In this document: in pieces, positions 1 through 6,383 of the stretch
Position numbering within the stretch: position 1 is the stretch's first letter
Layout: every line of letters starts with the position of its first letter
Origin: an uncultured Clostridia bacterium
GTDB lineage: Bacteria; Bacillota; Clostridia; Lachnospirales; Bianqueaceae
DNA length: 21,980 nucleotides
Reading direction: 5' to 3'
Assembly (NCBI GenBank): GCA_937892735.1
Contig: CALBGL010000033.1
Span: 1-21,980, forward strand
The notes under the pieces: generated by a model
Databases searched by the model: none
Seen by the model: only the letters and a program-made list of their open reading frames with translations
What the model was told of the DNA's origin: nothing
Program-made: the position numbers and the translations under genes

Positions 1-147
1 TACGAGATAAGCCGCCAAAGCTTCCTGGGCATCTTCCATTGTTTCGGCCAACGTATCGCCAAAGGTCTGACAGCCGGGAAGATCTGGGAACTCTACCCAA
101 TACGAGCCCTCTTCTTTATGAAAAATAGCCGGATACATATATAACAT
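1..147 (-). CDS. hicB: HicB-family antitoxin, partial (C-terminus outside window)
   Basis: The minus strand from 147 reads MLYMYPAIFHKEEGSYWVEF followed by PDLPGCQTFGDTLAE and an amphipathic stretch ending ALAAYLV at the window edge, giving 49 codons. The Y-P-A-x-F, W-V-x-F-P-D-L-P-G-C and A-x-x-x-A-x-x-A-L patterns are the classic partial RNase H-like N-terminal fold of HicB antitoxins. These bind and neutralise HicA and usually carry a C-terminal DNA-binding domain that represses the operon; that part lies beyond the edge. A good ribosome site (AAGGAGAGGT) precedes the ATG. It sits 33 bp downstream of hicA, the normal hicA-hicB order. The family call is from motifs and gene order; it is seen directly and quite certain. 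Confidence 0.9.
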   Translation of the reverse strand, partial: MLYMYPAIFHKEEGSYWVEFPDLPGCQTFGDTLAETMEDAQEALAAYLV

Positions 148-180
148 GTTACCTCTCCTTCCCTTTGTCGCAAGGCCGGG

Positions 181-357
181 CTATTTGAGCCCGGTTCTCT
201 TGCGTATTGCGTTAAGTAAGCCGGTGGGAACGTCTTTGCCGTGAATGGGAACAACTTCTGTTTTTCCCTCCTTTTGCAAGACGTGATGACTGCCTCTGAT
301 TCTAACGATCTTCCAACCATCGGCAAGCAGGGCTTTGAGTAAGTCCTTGTCTTTCAT
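181..357 (-). CDS. hicA: HicA-family mRNA interferase toxin
   Basis: A 58-residue ORF begins MKDKDLLKALLADGWKIVRI, followed by RGSHHVLQKEG and a tail with VVPIHGKDVPTGLLNAI. The G-W-x-x-x-x-x-x-G-S-H-H core, with its catalytic histidine, and the V-P-x-H-x-x-x-x-P-x-G-L-L-x-x-I end are diagnostic of HicA, a double-stranded-RNA-binding-fold ribonuclease that cuts mRNA. The length is normal for the family. A GGGAGG ribosome site lies upstream. It is the first gene of a two-gene toxin-antitoxin operon with the partial hicB. No defect is seen, so it is probably active when unopposed. Confidence 0.92.
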   Translation of the reverse strand: MKDKDLLKALLADGWKIVRIRGSHHVLQKEGKTEVVPIHGKDVPTGLLNAIRKRTGLK

Positions 358-384
358 TCTTCCCTAACCTCCCTTACAGTATAC

Positions 385-413
385 ATTATAACACGTGTTA
401 CACGTATTGTCAA
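385..413 (-). promoter_or_regulatory. hicAB promoter with palindromic operator in the spacer
   Basis: On the minus strand TTGACA (408-413) is followed by a 17-bp spacer and TATAAT (385-390), a perfect sigma-A promoter about 30 bp upstream of the hicA start. The spacer contains the inverted repeat ACGTGT-A-ACACGT. HicB proteins usually autoregulate, so this palindrome is the likely operator; that is inference. Confidence 0.85.
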
Positions 414-452
414 TGAAATGGCAGATAATATTTAGTCTTTCTCTTAAGTATT

Positions 453-672
453 GCGACATTTACGACACCCTAAAAAGGATCCTAACATTTCTCACGCCCT
501 AAAAAGCTTTCGCTTGCAAAGGATTTCAAGATGTGATACACTAGGCTTGGTAGAAGTTGTATCACATTGCTTGAACCCAACCAACTATTTTGGTTGGGAT
601 TTTTTATGGCTGGAAATGAGACATTTCGGACACCCTAAAAAGAGCCTGGAGATTTCGGAGTCCCTAAAAGGC
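453..672 (+). repeat. Four degenerate 'GACATTT..GACACCCTAAAAAG' boxes, probable remnant of an insertion-sequence end
   Basis: Four direct copies of a box with consensus GACATTT(c)-x-GACACCCTAAAAAG lie at about 453-476, 484-506, 618-642 and 650-671, arranged as two pairs about 165 bp apart. Two shorter relatives, GCGACACCCTATAAAA, occur at 951 and 996. Multiple direct terminal repeats of this kind are known at the ends of IS21-family elements, where the transposase binds. No transposase gene is present, so this would be a solo remnant or a non-autonomous element. The IS21 link is inference from layout, not a database match. Confidence 0.45.
532..606 (+). terminator. Hairpin plus rho-independent terminator (possible small RNA)
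   Basis: The inverted repeat TGTGATAC (532-539) / GTATCACA (559-566) is followed by the stem CCCAACCAA (576-584) / TTGGTTGGG (590-598), a 5-nt loop, and a T tract at 600-605. The second stem is a textbook intrinsic terminator on the plus strand. There is no coding gene just upstream, so the pair may be the 3' part of a small RNA or an attenuator belonging to the surrounding repeat element. Confidence 0.6.
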
Positions 673-1008
673 CCCCTTGGTTTCGCATACTGCCATTCTA
701 TTTTCTCTACTGACAGGGGGTAGGTTTTTCCATCTCTACGCATTTTTTAGAAAAAAGGGGGGAATAACGCCCTCCTCTCCTCCATCCCCAGAGAAGCCAG
801 AGCATTCCCAGCCTCTGCTCTGGTAACAAATTTGCAAGCCTCCTGCATCTCCAATACATGTATGCGCGGGGGCGCTATTTTGTCTGGCCTTCCCGCCGTT
901 CTCCTCTCCTGGCTTTAAGATCGCTTTTATAAGGAGAGGGGGTAACGAAACGCGACACCCTATAAAAACTCTCCCAGTGGAGTTCCGTCGCAAAACGCGA
1001 CGCATCTA
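673..1008. other. Gene-poor spacer with hairpins, no confident gene
   Basis: This stretch has a perfect 8-bp inverted repeat, CCAGAGCA (797-804) / TGCTCTGG (816-823), and two short boxes resembling the upstream repeat (951-967 and 996-1013). A minus-strand open frame of 89 codons (736-1005) has low-complexity composition, no convincing ribosome site and no family resemblance I recognise, so I do not call it a gene. It looks like decayed mobile DNA. Confidence 0.4.
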
Positions 1009-1033
1009 TAAAGAAAACCTCTCCAGGGAGAGG
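1009..1033 (-). terminator. Intrinsic terminator of the ribbon-helix-helix gene
   Basis: Read on the minus strand, the stem CCTCTCC-CTG-GAGAGG begins 2 bases after the stop codon of the ribbon-helix-helix gene and is followed by TTTTCTTTA. Confidence 0.75.
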
Positions 1034-1035
1034 CT

Positions 1036-1224
1036 TCATTCTTGATCTCGTTCCATCTTCTCATCAATGGCCTCTGTCACATAGCCGTTGATACTTTTCC
1101 CCTGCCGTTCAGCATGGGCTTTAATTTCTGCTTTACGGCCTTTGGCCACTCGCACCTTGATTTCGTCATAGTTTTCCTTCATGTATTTATTGACCGCTTT
1201 TTGTTGGGCTTTGGATGCTGGCAT
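1036..1224 (-). CDS. Arc-like ribbon-helix-helix DNA-binding protein
   Basis: This 62-residue basic protein starts MPASKAQQKAVNKYMKENYD and continues EIKVRVAKGRKAEIKAHAERQ, then GKSINGYVTEAIDEKMERD. The short beta strand (EIKVRV), a helix (KAEIKAHAERQG) and a second helix after S-I-N-G form the ribbon-helix-helix pattern of Arc/CopG/TraY-type repressors, which act as dimers on palindromic DNA. The start is fixed by an AGGAGGT site seven bases upstream. Proteins of this size and opening sequence are common on Firmicute mobile elements, often as antitoxins or copy-control repressors. No toxin partner is adjacent in the same direction, so the target is unknown. A shared CGTGTTATAATGT stretch in its promoter and that of hicAB hints at a related control sequence, which is inference. 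Confidence 0.8.
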   Translation of the reverse strand: MPASKAQQKAVNKYMKENYDEIKVRVAKGRKAEIKAHAERQGKSINGYVTEAIDEKMERDQE

Positions 1225-1244
1225 TATGTCACCTCCTCCGACAC

Positions 1245-1273
1245 ATTATAACACGTTGGTATAATGGGGACAA
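1245..1273 (-). promoter_or_regulatory. Promoter of the ribbon-helix-helix gene
   Basis: On the minus strand TTGTCC (1268-1273) is followed by a 17-bp spacer and TATAAT (1245-1250), 20 bp before the start codon. The spacer end and -10 box, CGTGTTATAATGT, match the same place in the hicAB promoter. Confidence 0.75.
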
Positions 1274-1287
1274 TATACAATCTGCAC

Positions 1288-1350
1288 ATATATCGTCCTC
1301 GATAATTGGGTAAAATGTCTATTGATATATCGGGTACGATATATTACAAT
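1288..1350 (+). promoter_or_regulatory. Promoter with two palindromic operator-like sites
   Basis: TTGATA (1322-1327) and TACAAT (1345-1350) are spaced by 17 bp. A perfect palindrome, ATATATCG-GGTA-CGATATAT (1325-1344), fills the spacer and a near copy, ATATATCG-TCCT-CGATAATT (1288-1307), lies 37 bp upstream centre to centre. The layout suggests a dimeric repressor acting on the gene at 1430. The 5' leader then has a CAGGAGA-ACA-TCTCCTG hairpin (1359-1375). Confidence 0.65.
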
Positions 1351-1429
1351 AGAACCAACAGGAGAACATCTCCTGAAATTCAGGAAGCAATTTCGTTCCT
1401 CATCCAAACGGGAAGAAAGGAGAATCATC

Positions 1430-1714
1430 ATGCTGACATATGCACCATATCACTTGAACGAAGAGAAGCGCCAGGCATGCGCTATCCTGGAAGATGAACT
1501 TCTCGACATTGCCGACACATTAGAGAAGGTGGAGCAAACCGCCCTTGCCGTATGTGGAGACTACTTCTTGCGCCTGCCGGATTTCGATCCAGAGAAGGAG
1601 GCCAAGCGGATCCAGCAGGATTTTGCATTCTATAGGGCGCAGTGTTGCATCCTCGTTGACTATCTGGGAGGATTGCAAGGAAGCGTCCGACAACTTTATA
1701 ACGAATCTATGTAA
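1430..1714 (+). CDS. Small acidic protein of unknown function
   Basis: The 94-residue product begins MLTYAPYHLNEEKRQACAIL and is almost entirely helical in character, with a long acidic helix (EDELLDIADTLEKVEQTALAV), a middle stretch LRLPDFDPEKEAKRIQQDF and a C-terminal helix ending RQLYNESM. There is no signal peptide or membrane segment. The frame is open upstream to 1322, but the ATG at 1430 is preceded by AAAGGAG at the right distance, while the upstream ATG falls inside the promoter spacer. I do not recognise the family. Its position beside a ribbon-helix-helix gene and decayed repeats suggests a mobile-element accessory gene. Its own promoter with a double palindrome implies tight control. 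Confidence 0.65.
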   Translation: MLTYAPYHLNEEKRQACAILEDELLDIADTLEKVEQTALAVCGDYFLRLPDFDPEKEAKRIQQDFAFYRAQCCILVDYLGGLQGSVRQLYNESM

Positions 1715-1720
1715 GCATAA

Positions 1721-1757
1721 CCGGGTAAGAGATCCACTCTCTGCCCGGTCCTTTTTA
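1721..1757 (+). terminator. Intrinsic terminator after the 94-residue ORF
   Basis: CCGGG and CCCGG arms enclose an inner AGAGA/TCTCT-type stem with one bulged A, followed by CTTTTT, starting 7 bases after the stop codon at 1714. Confidence 0.75.
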
Positions 1758-1807
1758 TGTAACTATCCCCAAACTATCCCCAAAACGCAGGTTTCACCCT
1801 TCCTGGC

Positions 1808-1850
1808 AAAAAACAAACCCGCCTGAATATTGGCTTATTCAAGCGGGTTT
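1808..1850 (-). terminator. Intrinsic terminator of the tRNA-Trp gene
   Basis: Read on the minus strand, the arms AAACCCGC and GCGGGTTT extend through a second paired block to a 15-bp stem with a 6-nt loop, followed by GTTTTTT. It begins a few bases past the 3' end of the tRNA. Confidence 0.85.
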
Positions 1851-1856
1851 CTCAAG

Positions 1857-1929
1857 CAGAGGAAGTAGGACTCGAACCCACGACATTCGGTTTTGGAGAC
1901 CGACGTTCTACCGACTGAACTATTCCTCT
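1857..1929 (-). tRNA. trnW: tRNA-Trp (anticodon CCA)
   Basis: The minus strand folds into a full 73-nt cloverleaf. The acceptor AGAGGAA pairs with TTCCTCT and G is the discriminator base. The D stem is GTTC/GAAC, the anticodon stem TCGGT/ACCGA holds loop CTCCAAA with anticodon CCA, and the T arm has GTGGG-TTCGAGT-CCTAC. The CCA tail is not encoded; the next bases are CTT. Being a single tRNA beside a mobile-looking region, it could serve as an integration target, but I see no duplicated 3' end in the window. Confidence 0.95.
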
Positions 1930-1972
1930 GTGCTAAAAGCAAAATCTATTGTACAGGAAACAGAGCAGTTTG

Positions 1973-2467
1973 TCAATAGGGGAAACGAAGTTTTTGCAGG
2001 ATTTCCTGGGCAGAAGTCAGGGGGACTTTCTCGGCCCAGTCGACGGGCAGGACGAGCGGATCGCCGTCAGTGCTTGAATGCGGAAGCAAATAGCCGCGGA
2101 TCCGATAGATCCCTTTGTTTTGAATACTGGCAGCCAAAGCTTTCGGATCCGTTTCCTGCATTTTCTTGAGCCAGTCTGGACTGATGACAACGACACCAAG
2201 GGCGTACATAGGGGAATCCTGATTCTCGTCGGGAACATATTCGAATGCCATCTCATGCGCGAGGGGAGCACCAATACGGTAGAATGTCTGCACAGGAGAG
2301 GGCTTCCAATGGGGATAAAGATATCCAAGGTGAACGTAGGGCCTCCAGTCATAGGACTCCGAACGGAGAACATCTTCCAGTTTCTGGCCGTTGTTTTGTC
2401 CGTTTTGCCCGATCCTGACAAGGGCACAAAGGCCTTCAAACAAAAGTGCATTATAAAAGTGTCCCAT
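1973..2467 (-). CDS. Hypothetical protein, possibly cytoplasmic
   Basis: This is a 164-residue protein beginning MGHFYNALLFEGLCALVRIG, with a tryptophan/tyrosine-rich middle (YDWRPYVHLGYLYPHWKPSP) and a C-terminal part containing YALGVVVISPDWLKKMQE and a proline-rich end. No membrane segment or signal peptide is visible and I do not recognise the family. The start is supported by AAAGGAG ten bases upstream. The competing frame (2017-2487) gives a Cys/Met/Arg-rich sequence with no protein-like pattern and is a shadow. The 3' end lies 43 bp from the tRNA-Trp 5' end, both on the minus strand. No obvious promoter was found upstream. Confidence 0.7.
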   Translation of the reverse strand: MGHFYNALLFEGLCALVRIGQNGQNNGQKLEDVLRSESYDWRPYVHLGYLYPHWKPSPVQTFYRIGAPLAHEMAFEYVPDENQDSPMYALGVVVISPDWLKKMQETDPKALAASIQNKGIYRIRGYLLPHSSTDGDPLVLPVDWAEKVPLTSAQEILQKLRFPY

Positions 2468-2630
2468 AGTGAAATAGCTCCTTTCAAAAAAATATTTAGA
2501 GATTTCTACGGAAGAAAATGAAAGTTCTCCATAATCAGCGGAAGTAAACTTGGGAAGAATGGAAAATGTTACAAAGTGAAGAAATCTTTAATAAATTCGT
2601 AAAACTCTTTGCAGATCGAGAGGGTTATGG

Positions 2631-2776
2631 TATAATAGGCGTGGCATGATAGTTTTCTATAGTTGTAGAGAACTGAACCACGCCTCGAGTTTGTCGCCAG
2701 AAGTCGTCAAACCCCGAAGGAGGTCTTGTTGTGGTATAATAGATAGAGCGAACAGTTTACTGTTATGCCACGCCAC
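2631..2776 (+). repeat. Promoter-containing hairpin repeat element, copy A plus a truncated second unit
   Basis: The unit starts with an extended -10 box, TGG-TATAAT (2628-2636), with a weak -35 TTTGCA 17 bp upstream. Next come GGCGTGG (2638-2644) and its partner CCACGCC (2678-2684) enclosing the inner stem AGTTTTCTA/TAGAGAACT, and a second hairpin GTTTG...CAAAC (2690-2711). After 104 bp another TGG-TATAAT (2735-2740) opens a truncated unit that keeps a CCACGCC (2768-2774). Related units occur at 6811, 6913 and 21058. The rest of this 406-bp gap (2468-2630 and 2777-2873) shows nothing else I can support, apart from an isolated TTGACA at 2805. Confidence 0.75.
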
Positions 2777-2873
2777 GAGAGAATCATTAACGGGTGTACA
2801 TTTTTTGACAGACAGAATGTATGAAATCTCGGGTTCATGATAAAAGATTTTTACGGATATTCGATAGGAGTGA

Positions 2874-4817
2874 ATGAGGATGAAATTTGCGTATAAAAGA
2901 TGTATAGCATATTTCTGCGTCATGTTGTGTGTCATCGGCATATGGAGCGTGCCGAATAGCCACGTATATGCGGCTGCAGTAGATTTAAGCGTGCAAGTCA
3001 GCGCCGCGGAGGTAGAAGTGGGCGACTGGGTGACGGTGACGTTGCGTTTTCGCAGCAATGAGGATCTGGCCGGAGTCTATGCTCGAATTACATATAATCC
3101 GAATCTGCTGGAGTATACGAGCGGAGACGCGGAAGGAGATACGGGTTCGCTGATGATCAGCAAAATGGAGTCAGAAGTTTCGACTACCTTGGAGTATACG
3201 CTCAACTTCACGGCTGTGGCAGAAGGCAGCGCCTCGATAGAAGTAGCGGAGAGCACCCTATATGATGAGCAGGCGCAAAGCTTGGGATCGCCTACTGGCA
3301 GTCAAACGATTCAGATTAACGCGCAGGGAACGCTGTCATCCGACGCGACGTTGCAGAGCCTGATGGTTTCTTATGGAACGTTGCAGCCGGACTTCTCTCC
3401 GAGCGTGATGGAGTACACGATGACTGTACCCAATAGTATCACGTCGGTAACGATTACGCCGGTGGCCAGTGATCCGACAGCGGCGGTCCAGGTTTCCGGG
3501 GTATCGGAACTGGCGGTGGGAGAAAATACGCGGCAGATTACCATCATTGCGCCGGATGGGACGACTAGCGTATATACAATTCGTATTACGAGAGCGGCCG
3601 CAGAGGAATCCTCCATAGAGAACAGCTCGGAGGACAATGAGAGCAGTAACGAGGATTCTAGGGCAGAAGAAAGCAGTATAGAAGAATCTTCGCGGCAAGA
3701 GTCCTCAGCAGAGTCTTACGGTACGATTTCATTTCGGGTCGATGGCTTGACGATGTATCTGCAGTCTATTCCGCAAAATATATCGCTTCCGAGAGGCTTT
3801 GAACGGGTATCCTATGAGTATCAGCGAGAAACCTTCGAGGTGGCACAGACACAGAATCAGGGATTGACTCTGTTTTATCTCGCGGATTTCAGAGGAGAGA
3901 ACGGCGCGTTCTATTTATATGATGCTGCCCAAGATACTTGTTATAATTGCGTGCCCGTATATTCTAACGGACATGTGCAAATCCTGCTGAATGCGGACCA
4001 AGGGGGACGTGTGCCTACGGGCTGTACCCTGGAGACGGCCACGATTGATGGCCGACAGATCCGTGTCTATGTAGCCAGCGGCCTGAGCGCGCAGGATGCC
4101 AGGGAGTACGTGGTGTACGCTATGGATGAAGATGGCGACTCCGACTATTATCGTTACGATGTGCAAAGCGGCACGATGGGATACTATATGGACTCTTTCG
4201 AGAGCGATACGGAACAGACCGAATCTTCTTCGGATTCAAATGAGTCGCAGGCGCTTATGACGAATTCGGTGGGAAATGCCGGCGGCAGCGGCGGTACATG
4301 GAGCGGCATCCTGCGGTATACGCCTTACATCTTGATTGGACTGATCCTTCTGACTCTGATTCTGATCATTGCGATTATTCTGTTGGCGCGTTCCTACCGG
4401 AAAAGAAGAATGAGAGACGATGAGCTGCAGTATGATCAGAGTGCGGAAATTGATCCTACGGATGGGCCGGAAGAGCCGGAGGATCCGGAAGATATTCAGT
4501 TGGACAGCGAGGCTTTCGACAAATGGAAGGAAGTGACGCAGCGGATTCCGGTTATGAAAATGACAGAGGTACAGACGACAACCATCGAGGCGGTAACGGG
4601 TATGATTCCGAATTTGGCGGATACGCAGCCGGTACCCGAACAGGAGGCTGTGGCACAGGAGACAAAAGTGGTGCCGGAAGAAGCGACGGAGAGGAAGGAA
4701 ACCTTGCAGGAAGCGCAAGCGGAGGATCTGGAGACGCAAGAACAGCAGGAGAAAGAGGCGGAGAATACAGAGGATGACCCATATAAGCCTTTGACGCCGG
4801 ATGAGTTCTTTTTATAA
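2874..4817 (+). CDS. Membrane-anchored surface protein with cohesin-like and cadherin-like beta-sandwich domains
   Basis: The 647-residue product has a signal peptide (about 1-35, ending VYAAA) and a cohesin-like beta sandwich (about 36-150, with VEVGDWVTVTLRF and a YNPNLLEY motif). Next comes a cadherin-like beta-sandwich domain (about 153-240, with SPSVMEYTMTVP and DGTTSVYTIRITR). A Ser/Glu-rich linker (about 241-283), an unrecognised domain rich in Tyr and Asp (about 284-440), one membrane helix (about 482-505) followed by RSYRKRR, and an acidic cytoplasmic tail of about 140 residues ending PDEFFL complete it. Cohesin folds bind dockerins or act as general adhesion modules; no dockerin protein is in view, so the partner is unknown. 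Starts at 2874 and 2880 are both possible; AGGAG lies close to the first. It leads a co-directional run with the next two genes, and a hairpin repeat element sits in its upstream region. Confidence 0.8.
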   Translation: MRMKFAYKRCIAYFCVMLCVIGIWSVPNSHVYAAAVDLSVQVSAAEVEVGDWVTVTLRFRSNEDLAGVYARITYNPNLLEYTSGDAEGDTGSLMISKMESEVSTTLEYTLNFTAVAEGSASIEVAESTLYDEQAQSLGSPTGSQTIQINAQGTLSSDATLQSLMVSYGTLQPDFSPSVMEYTMTVPNSITSVTITPVASDPTAAVQVSGVSELAVGENTRQITIIAPDGTTSVYTIRITRAAAEESSIENSSEDNESSNEDSRAEESSIEESSRQESSAESYGTISFRVDGLTMYLQSIPQNISLPRGFERVSYEYQRETFEVAQTQNQGLTLFYLADFRGENGAFYLYDAAQDTCYNCVPVYSNGHVQILLNADQGGRVPTGCTLETATIDGRQIRVYVASGLSAQDAREYVVYAMDEDGDSDYYRYDVQSGTMGYYMDSFESDTEQTESSSDSNESQALMTNSVGNAGGSGGTWSGILRYTPYILIGLILLTLILIIAIILLARSYRKRRMRDDELQYDQSAEIDPTDGPEEPEDPEDIQLDSEAFDKWKEVTQRIPVMKMTEVQTTTIEAVTGMIPNLADTQPVPEQEAVAQETKVVPEEATERKETLQEAQAEDLETQEQQEKEAENTEDDPYKPLTPDEFFL

Positions 4818-4850
4818 ATTTGTCATTAATAAAGGAAGGAGAGTAAACTT

Positions 4851-5702
4851 GTGAAACTTATGGATAAGTTGGAACGCAAGGTGGGAAAATACGCGATCAA
4901 GAACCTGATGCTCTACATCATTTTGGGGAATATTGCGGTGTATCTGCTCTGTATGTTCAATACAAACTTGGTATTTTATCTATACCTGAATCCGGACGCG
5001 GTGCTGTCCGGACAGGTATGGCGTCTGGTTACCTTTTTGTTTATTCCGCCCTCGGTCAGCTATACTCAATTCTTCATCGTGGCGATCTCTCTGTATTTCT
5101 ATTATTTTATCGGAAGAATGCTGGAGAATCAATGGGGCGCGTTTCGCTTCAACGTGTATTACTTCATAGGGGTGATCTGTACGATCGCGGTGTCCCTGAT
5201 CTTTGGTGTGACAGGCAATACTTCCTTCCTGAATGAATCGCTGTTTTTGGCATTTGCAACCCTGTTTCCGGAGATGCAGGTACTGCTATTCTTCTTTATC
5301 CCGGTAAAAGTAAAGTGGATGGGGCTGTTTATTGGCGCGTTGATGATTATTCAGTTTTTCACAGGCGGTTTGTCAACGAAGCTGATGATTCTGGCTAGCT
5401 TCCTGAATTATATTTTGTTCTTTGGACCCGTACTATGGGATAAGATCAAATATGGCCGGAGAAGGGAGCAGTATTTTAAGAAGGTTAATTATCATAAGGA
5501 GGGCGGCAAGGGCAAGATCATTCAGGACGTGGCATTTCACCGCTGTTGTATCTGTGGGAAGACGGAGAAGGATGACCCCAATATGCAGTTTAGGTACTGT
5601 TCGCAGTGTGATGGTTCCAGAGAGTATTGCATGGATCATCTGTACGATCATGTGCATTATAAAGATCCCAATAAGACTTGGACCCCGCCGAAGGGGCAGT
5701 AG
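4851..5702 (+). CDS. Rhomboid-like membrane protein with C-terminal zinc-ribbon, probably not a protease
   Basis: The 283-residue product has about six hydrophobic segments between residues 17 and 200 in the rhomboid arrangement, including the loop-1 signature with MLENQWGAFRFNVYYFIG. The helix that should carry the catalytic G-x-S-G instead reads NESLFLAFATLFPEM, so the serine protease motif appears absent. The C-terminal 55 residues are soluble, with C-C-x-x-C-G, a Y-C-x-x-C and a further Y-C-x-x-H, a zinc-binding pattern. Inactive rhomboid-fold proteins generally act as membrane chaperones or scaffolds, so that is the likeliest role here (inference). It starts with GTG at 4851, since GGAAGGAGAG lies at good distance there and too far from the ATG at 4860. 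It begins 33 bp after the surface-protein gene and is probably co-transcribed. Confidence 0.78.
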   Translation: MKLMDKLERKVGKYAIKNLMLYIILGNIAVYLLCMFNTNLVFYLYLNPDAVLSGQVWRLVTFLFIPPSVSYTQFFIVAISLYFYYFIGRMLENQWGAFRFNVYYFIGVICTIAVSLIFGVTGNTSFLNESLFLAFATLFPEMQVLLFFFIPVKVKWMGLFIGALMIIQFFTGGLSTKLMILASFLNYILFFGPVLWDKIKYGRRREQYFKKVNYHKEGGKGKIIQDVAFHRCCICGKTEKDDPNMQFRYCSQCDGSREYCMDHLYDHVHYKDPNKTWTPPKGQ

Positions 5703-5711
5703 GGGGCGGCC

Positions 5712-6269
5712 ATGAACGTACAGGAGATGATCGAACGGCTGGTGCTCTGTCAGCCCATCGAGTATAAGGAACTGCCTTCCATCCCCCTTTATATGGATCA
5801 AGTTATCACCTTTCTGGAGGAACGACTTCGTTCCGCGGTGGGAGAGGAGGAAGAGAAGAGTCCCACGAAGACGATGATCAATCATTACACGAAACTGGGG
5901 ATTCTGCCGCCTCCGGAGAAGAAAAAATACTCGCAGGAGCACTTGCTGCTGCTGATTCTCATGTGGAGAATGAAGCCGGTCATGAGCATTTCGGATATTG
6001 GAATTTTTACATCCCAATTTCGGGAGAGGCTTTCCAAGGAAGAAGAGCAGAAGACATTCTACGAAGCTTTTCTGAAGATGGAACGGGAGCTGCGCACGTC
6101 CCTTTATGCAGGGATTGAGCAACAGTTTGAACAGGTAAAGAAAGAACTGGGACAGCAGGAAGGCGAAGCGGCGTTGATATACGCGCTGCTGCTGGCAGAT
6201 CACGCGGCGGAAGAAAGACGTTTGGCAGAACTCATATTAGCAGAATTGGAGAAGTCCTTTTCGAAATAA
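5712..6269 (+). CDS. DUF1836 family protein (MerR-like helix-turn-helix)
   Basis: This 185-residue soluble protein has an N-terminal half with L-P-x-I-P-L-Y-M-D-Q-V-I-x-F-L-E, a T-x-x-M-I-N-H-Y-T-K-L-G-I-L-P-P-P motif and K-K-Y-S-Q-E-H-L-L-L-L. That matches DUF1836, a Firmicute family whose core resembles the MerR winged helix (N-H-Y-x-K-x-G-x-L is the recognition region). The rest is a charged helical domain. It starts 9 bp after the rhomboid-like gene, so it is probably the third gene of the same transcript and may regulate it; that is inference. The ribosome site is G-rich and modest (GGGGGCGG). A strong terminator follows. Confidence 0.85.
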   Translation: MNVQEMIERLVLCQPIEYKELPSIPLYMDQVITFLEERLRSAVGEEEEKSPTKTMINHYTKLGILPPPEKKKYSQEHLLLLILMWRMKPVMSISDIGIFTSQFRERLSKEEEQKTFYEAFLKMERELRTSLYAGIEQQFEQVKKELGQQEGEAALIYALLLADHAAEERRLAELILAELEKSFSK

Positions 6270-6290
6270 GACGAAGGGGCTTCTTTCATT

Positions 6291-6337
6291 AAAAGACCTG
6301 GGGATTCTCTCACAATGGAAACATCCCCAGGTCTTTT
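6291..6337. terminator. Bidirectional terminator between convergent operons
   Basis: The perfect 15-bp inverted repeat AAAAGACCTGGGGAT (6291-6305) / ATCCCCAGGTCTTTT (6323-6337) ends in TTTT when read on either strand. It terminates the DUF1836 run and can back up the cold-shock gene. Confidence 0.85.
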
Positions 6338-6344
6338 GATAAAG

Positions 6345-6371
6345 AAAAAACGCCCCCTATGGAGCGCTTTT
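6345..6371 (-). terminator. Terminator of the cold-shock gene
   Basis: Read on the minus strand, AAAAGCGCTCC pairs with GGGGCGTTTTTT across a 4-nt loop, giving an 11-bp stem merging into a T tract 12 bp after the stop codon. Confidence 0.8.
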
Positions 6372-6383
6372 CATGAAATACCC

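Noticed and set aside
451..723. 90-codon plus-strand ORF with internal repeats
   Set aside because: It reads through the repeat boxes, an inverted repeat and a clear terminator; the protein repetition reflects the DNA repeats.
736..1005. 89-codon minus-strand ORF
   Set aside because: No ribosome site, odd composition and no recognisable family; the stretch includes inverted repeats and repeat boxes.
1857..1929. tRNA-Trp as an integration site for the accessory patch
   Set aside because: No repeat of the tRNA 3' end and no integrase is seen in the window; it remains possible only as speculation.
2017..2487. 156-codon minus-strand frame overlapping the 164-residue protein
   Set aside because: The sequence is Cys/Met/Arg-rich with no protein-like pattern, and the other frame has the better ribosome site.
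2805..2841. Promoter for the surface protein based on TTGACA at 2805
   Set aside because: No -10 box occurs at 16-18 bp; the hexamer at the right distance is CTCGGG. The extended -10 at 2735 is the better candidate.
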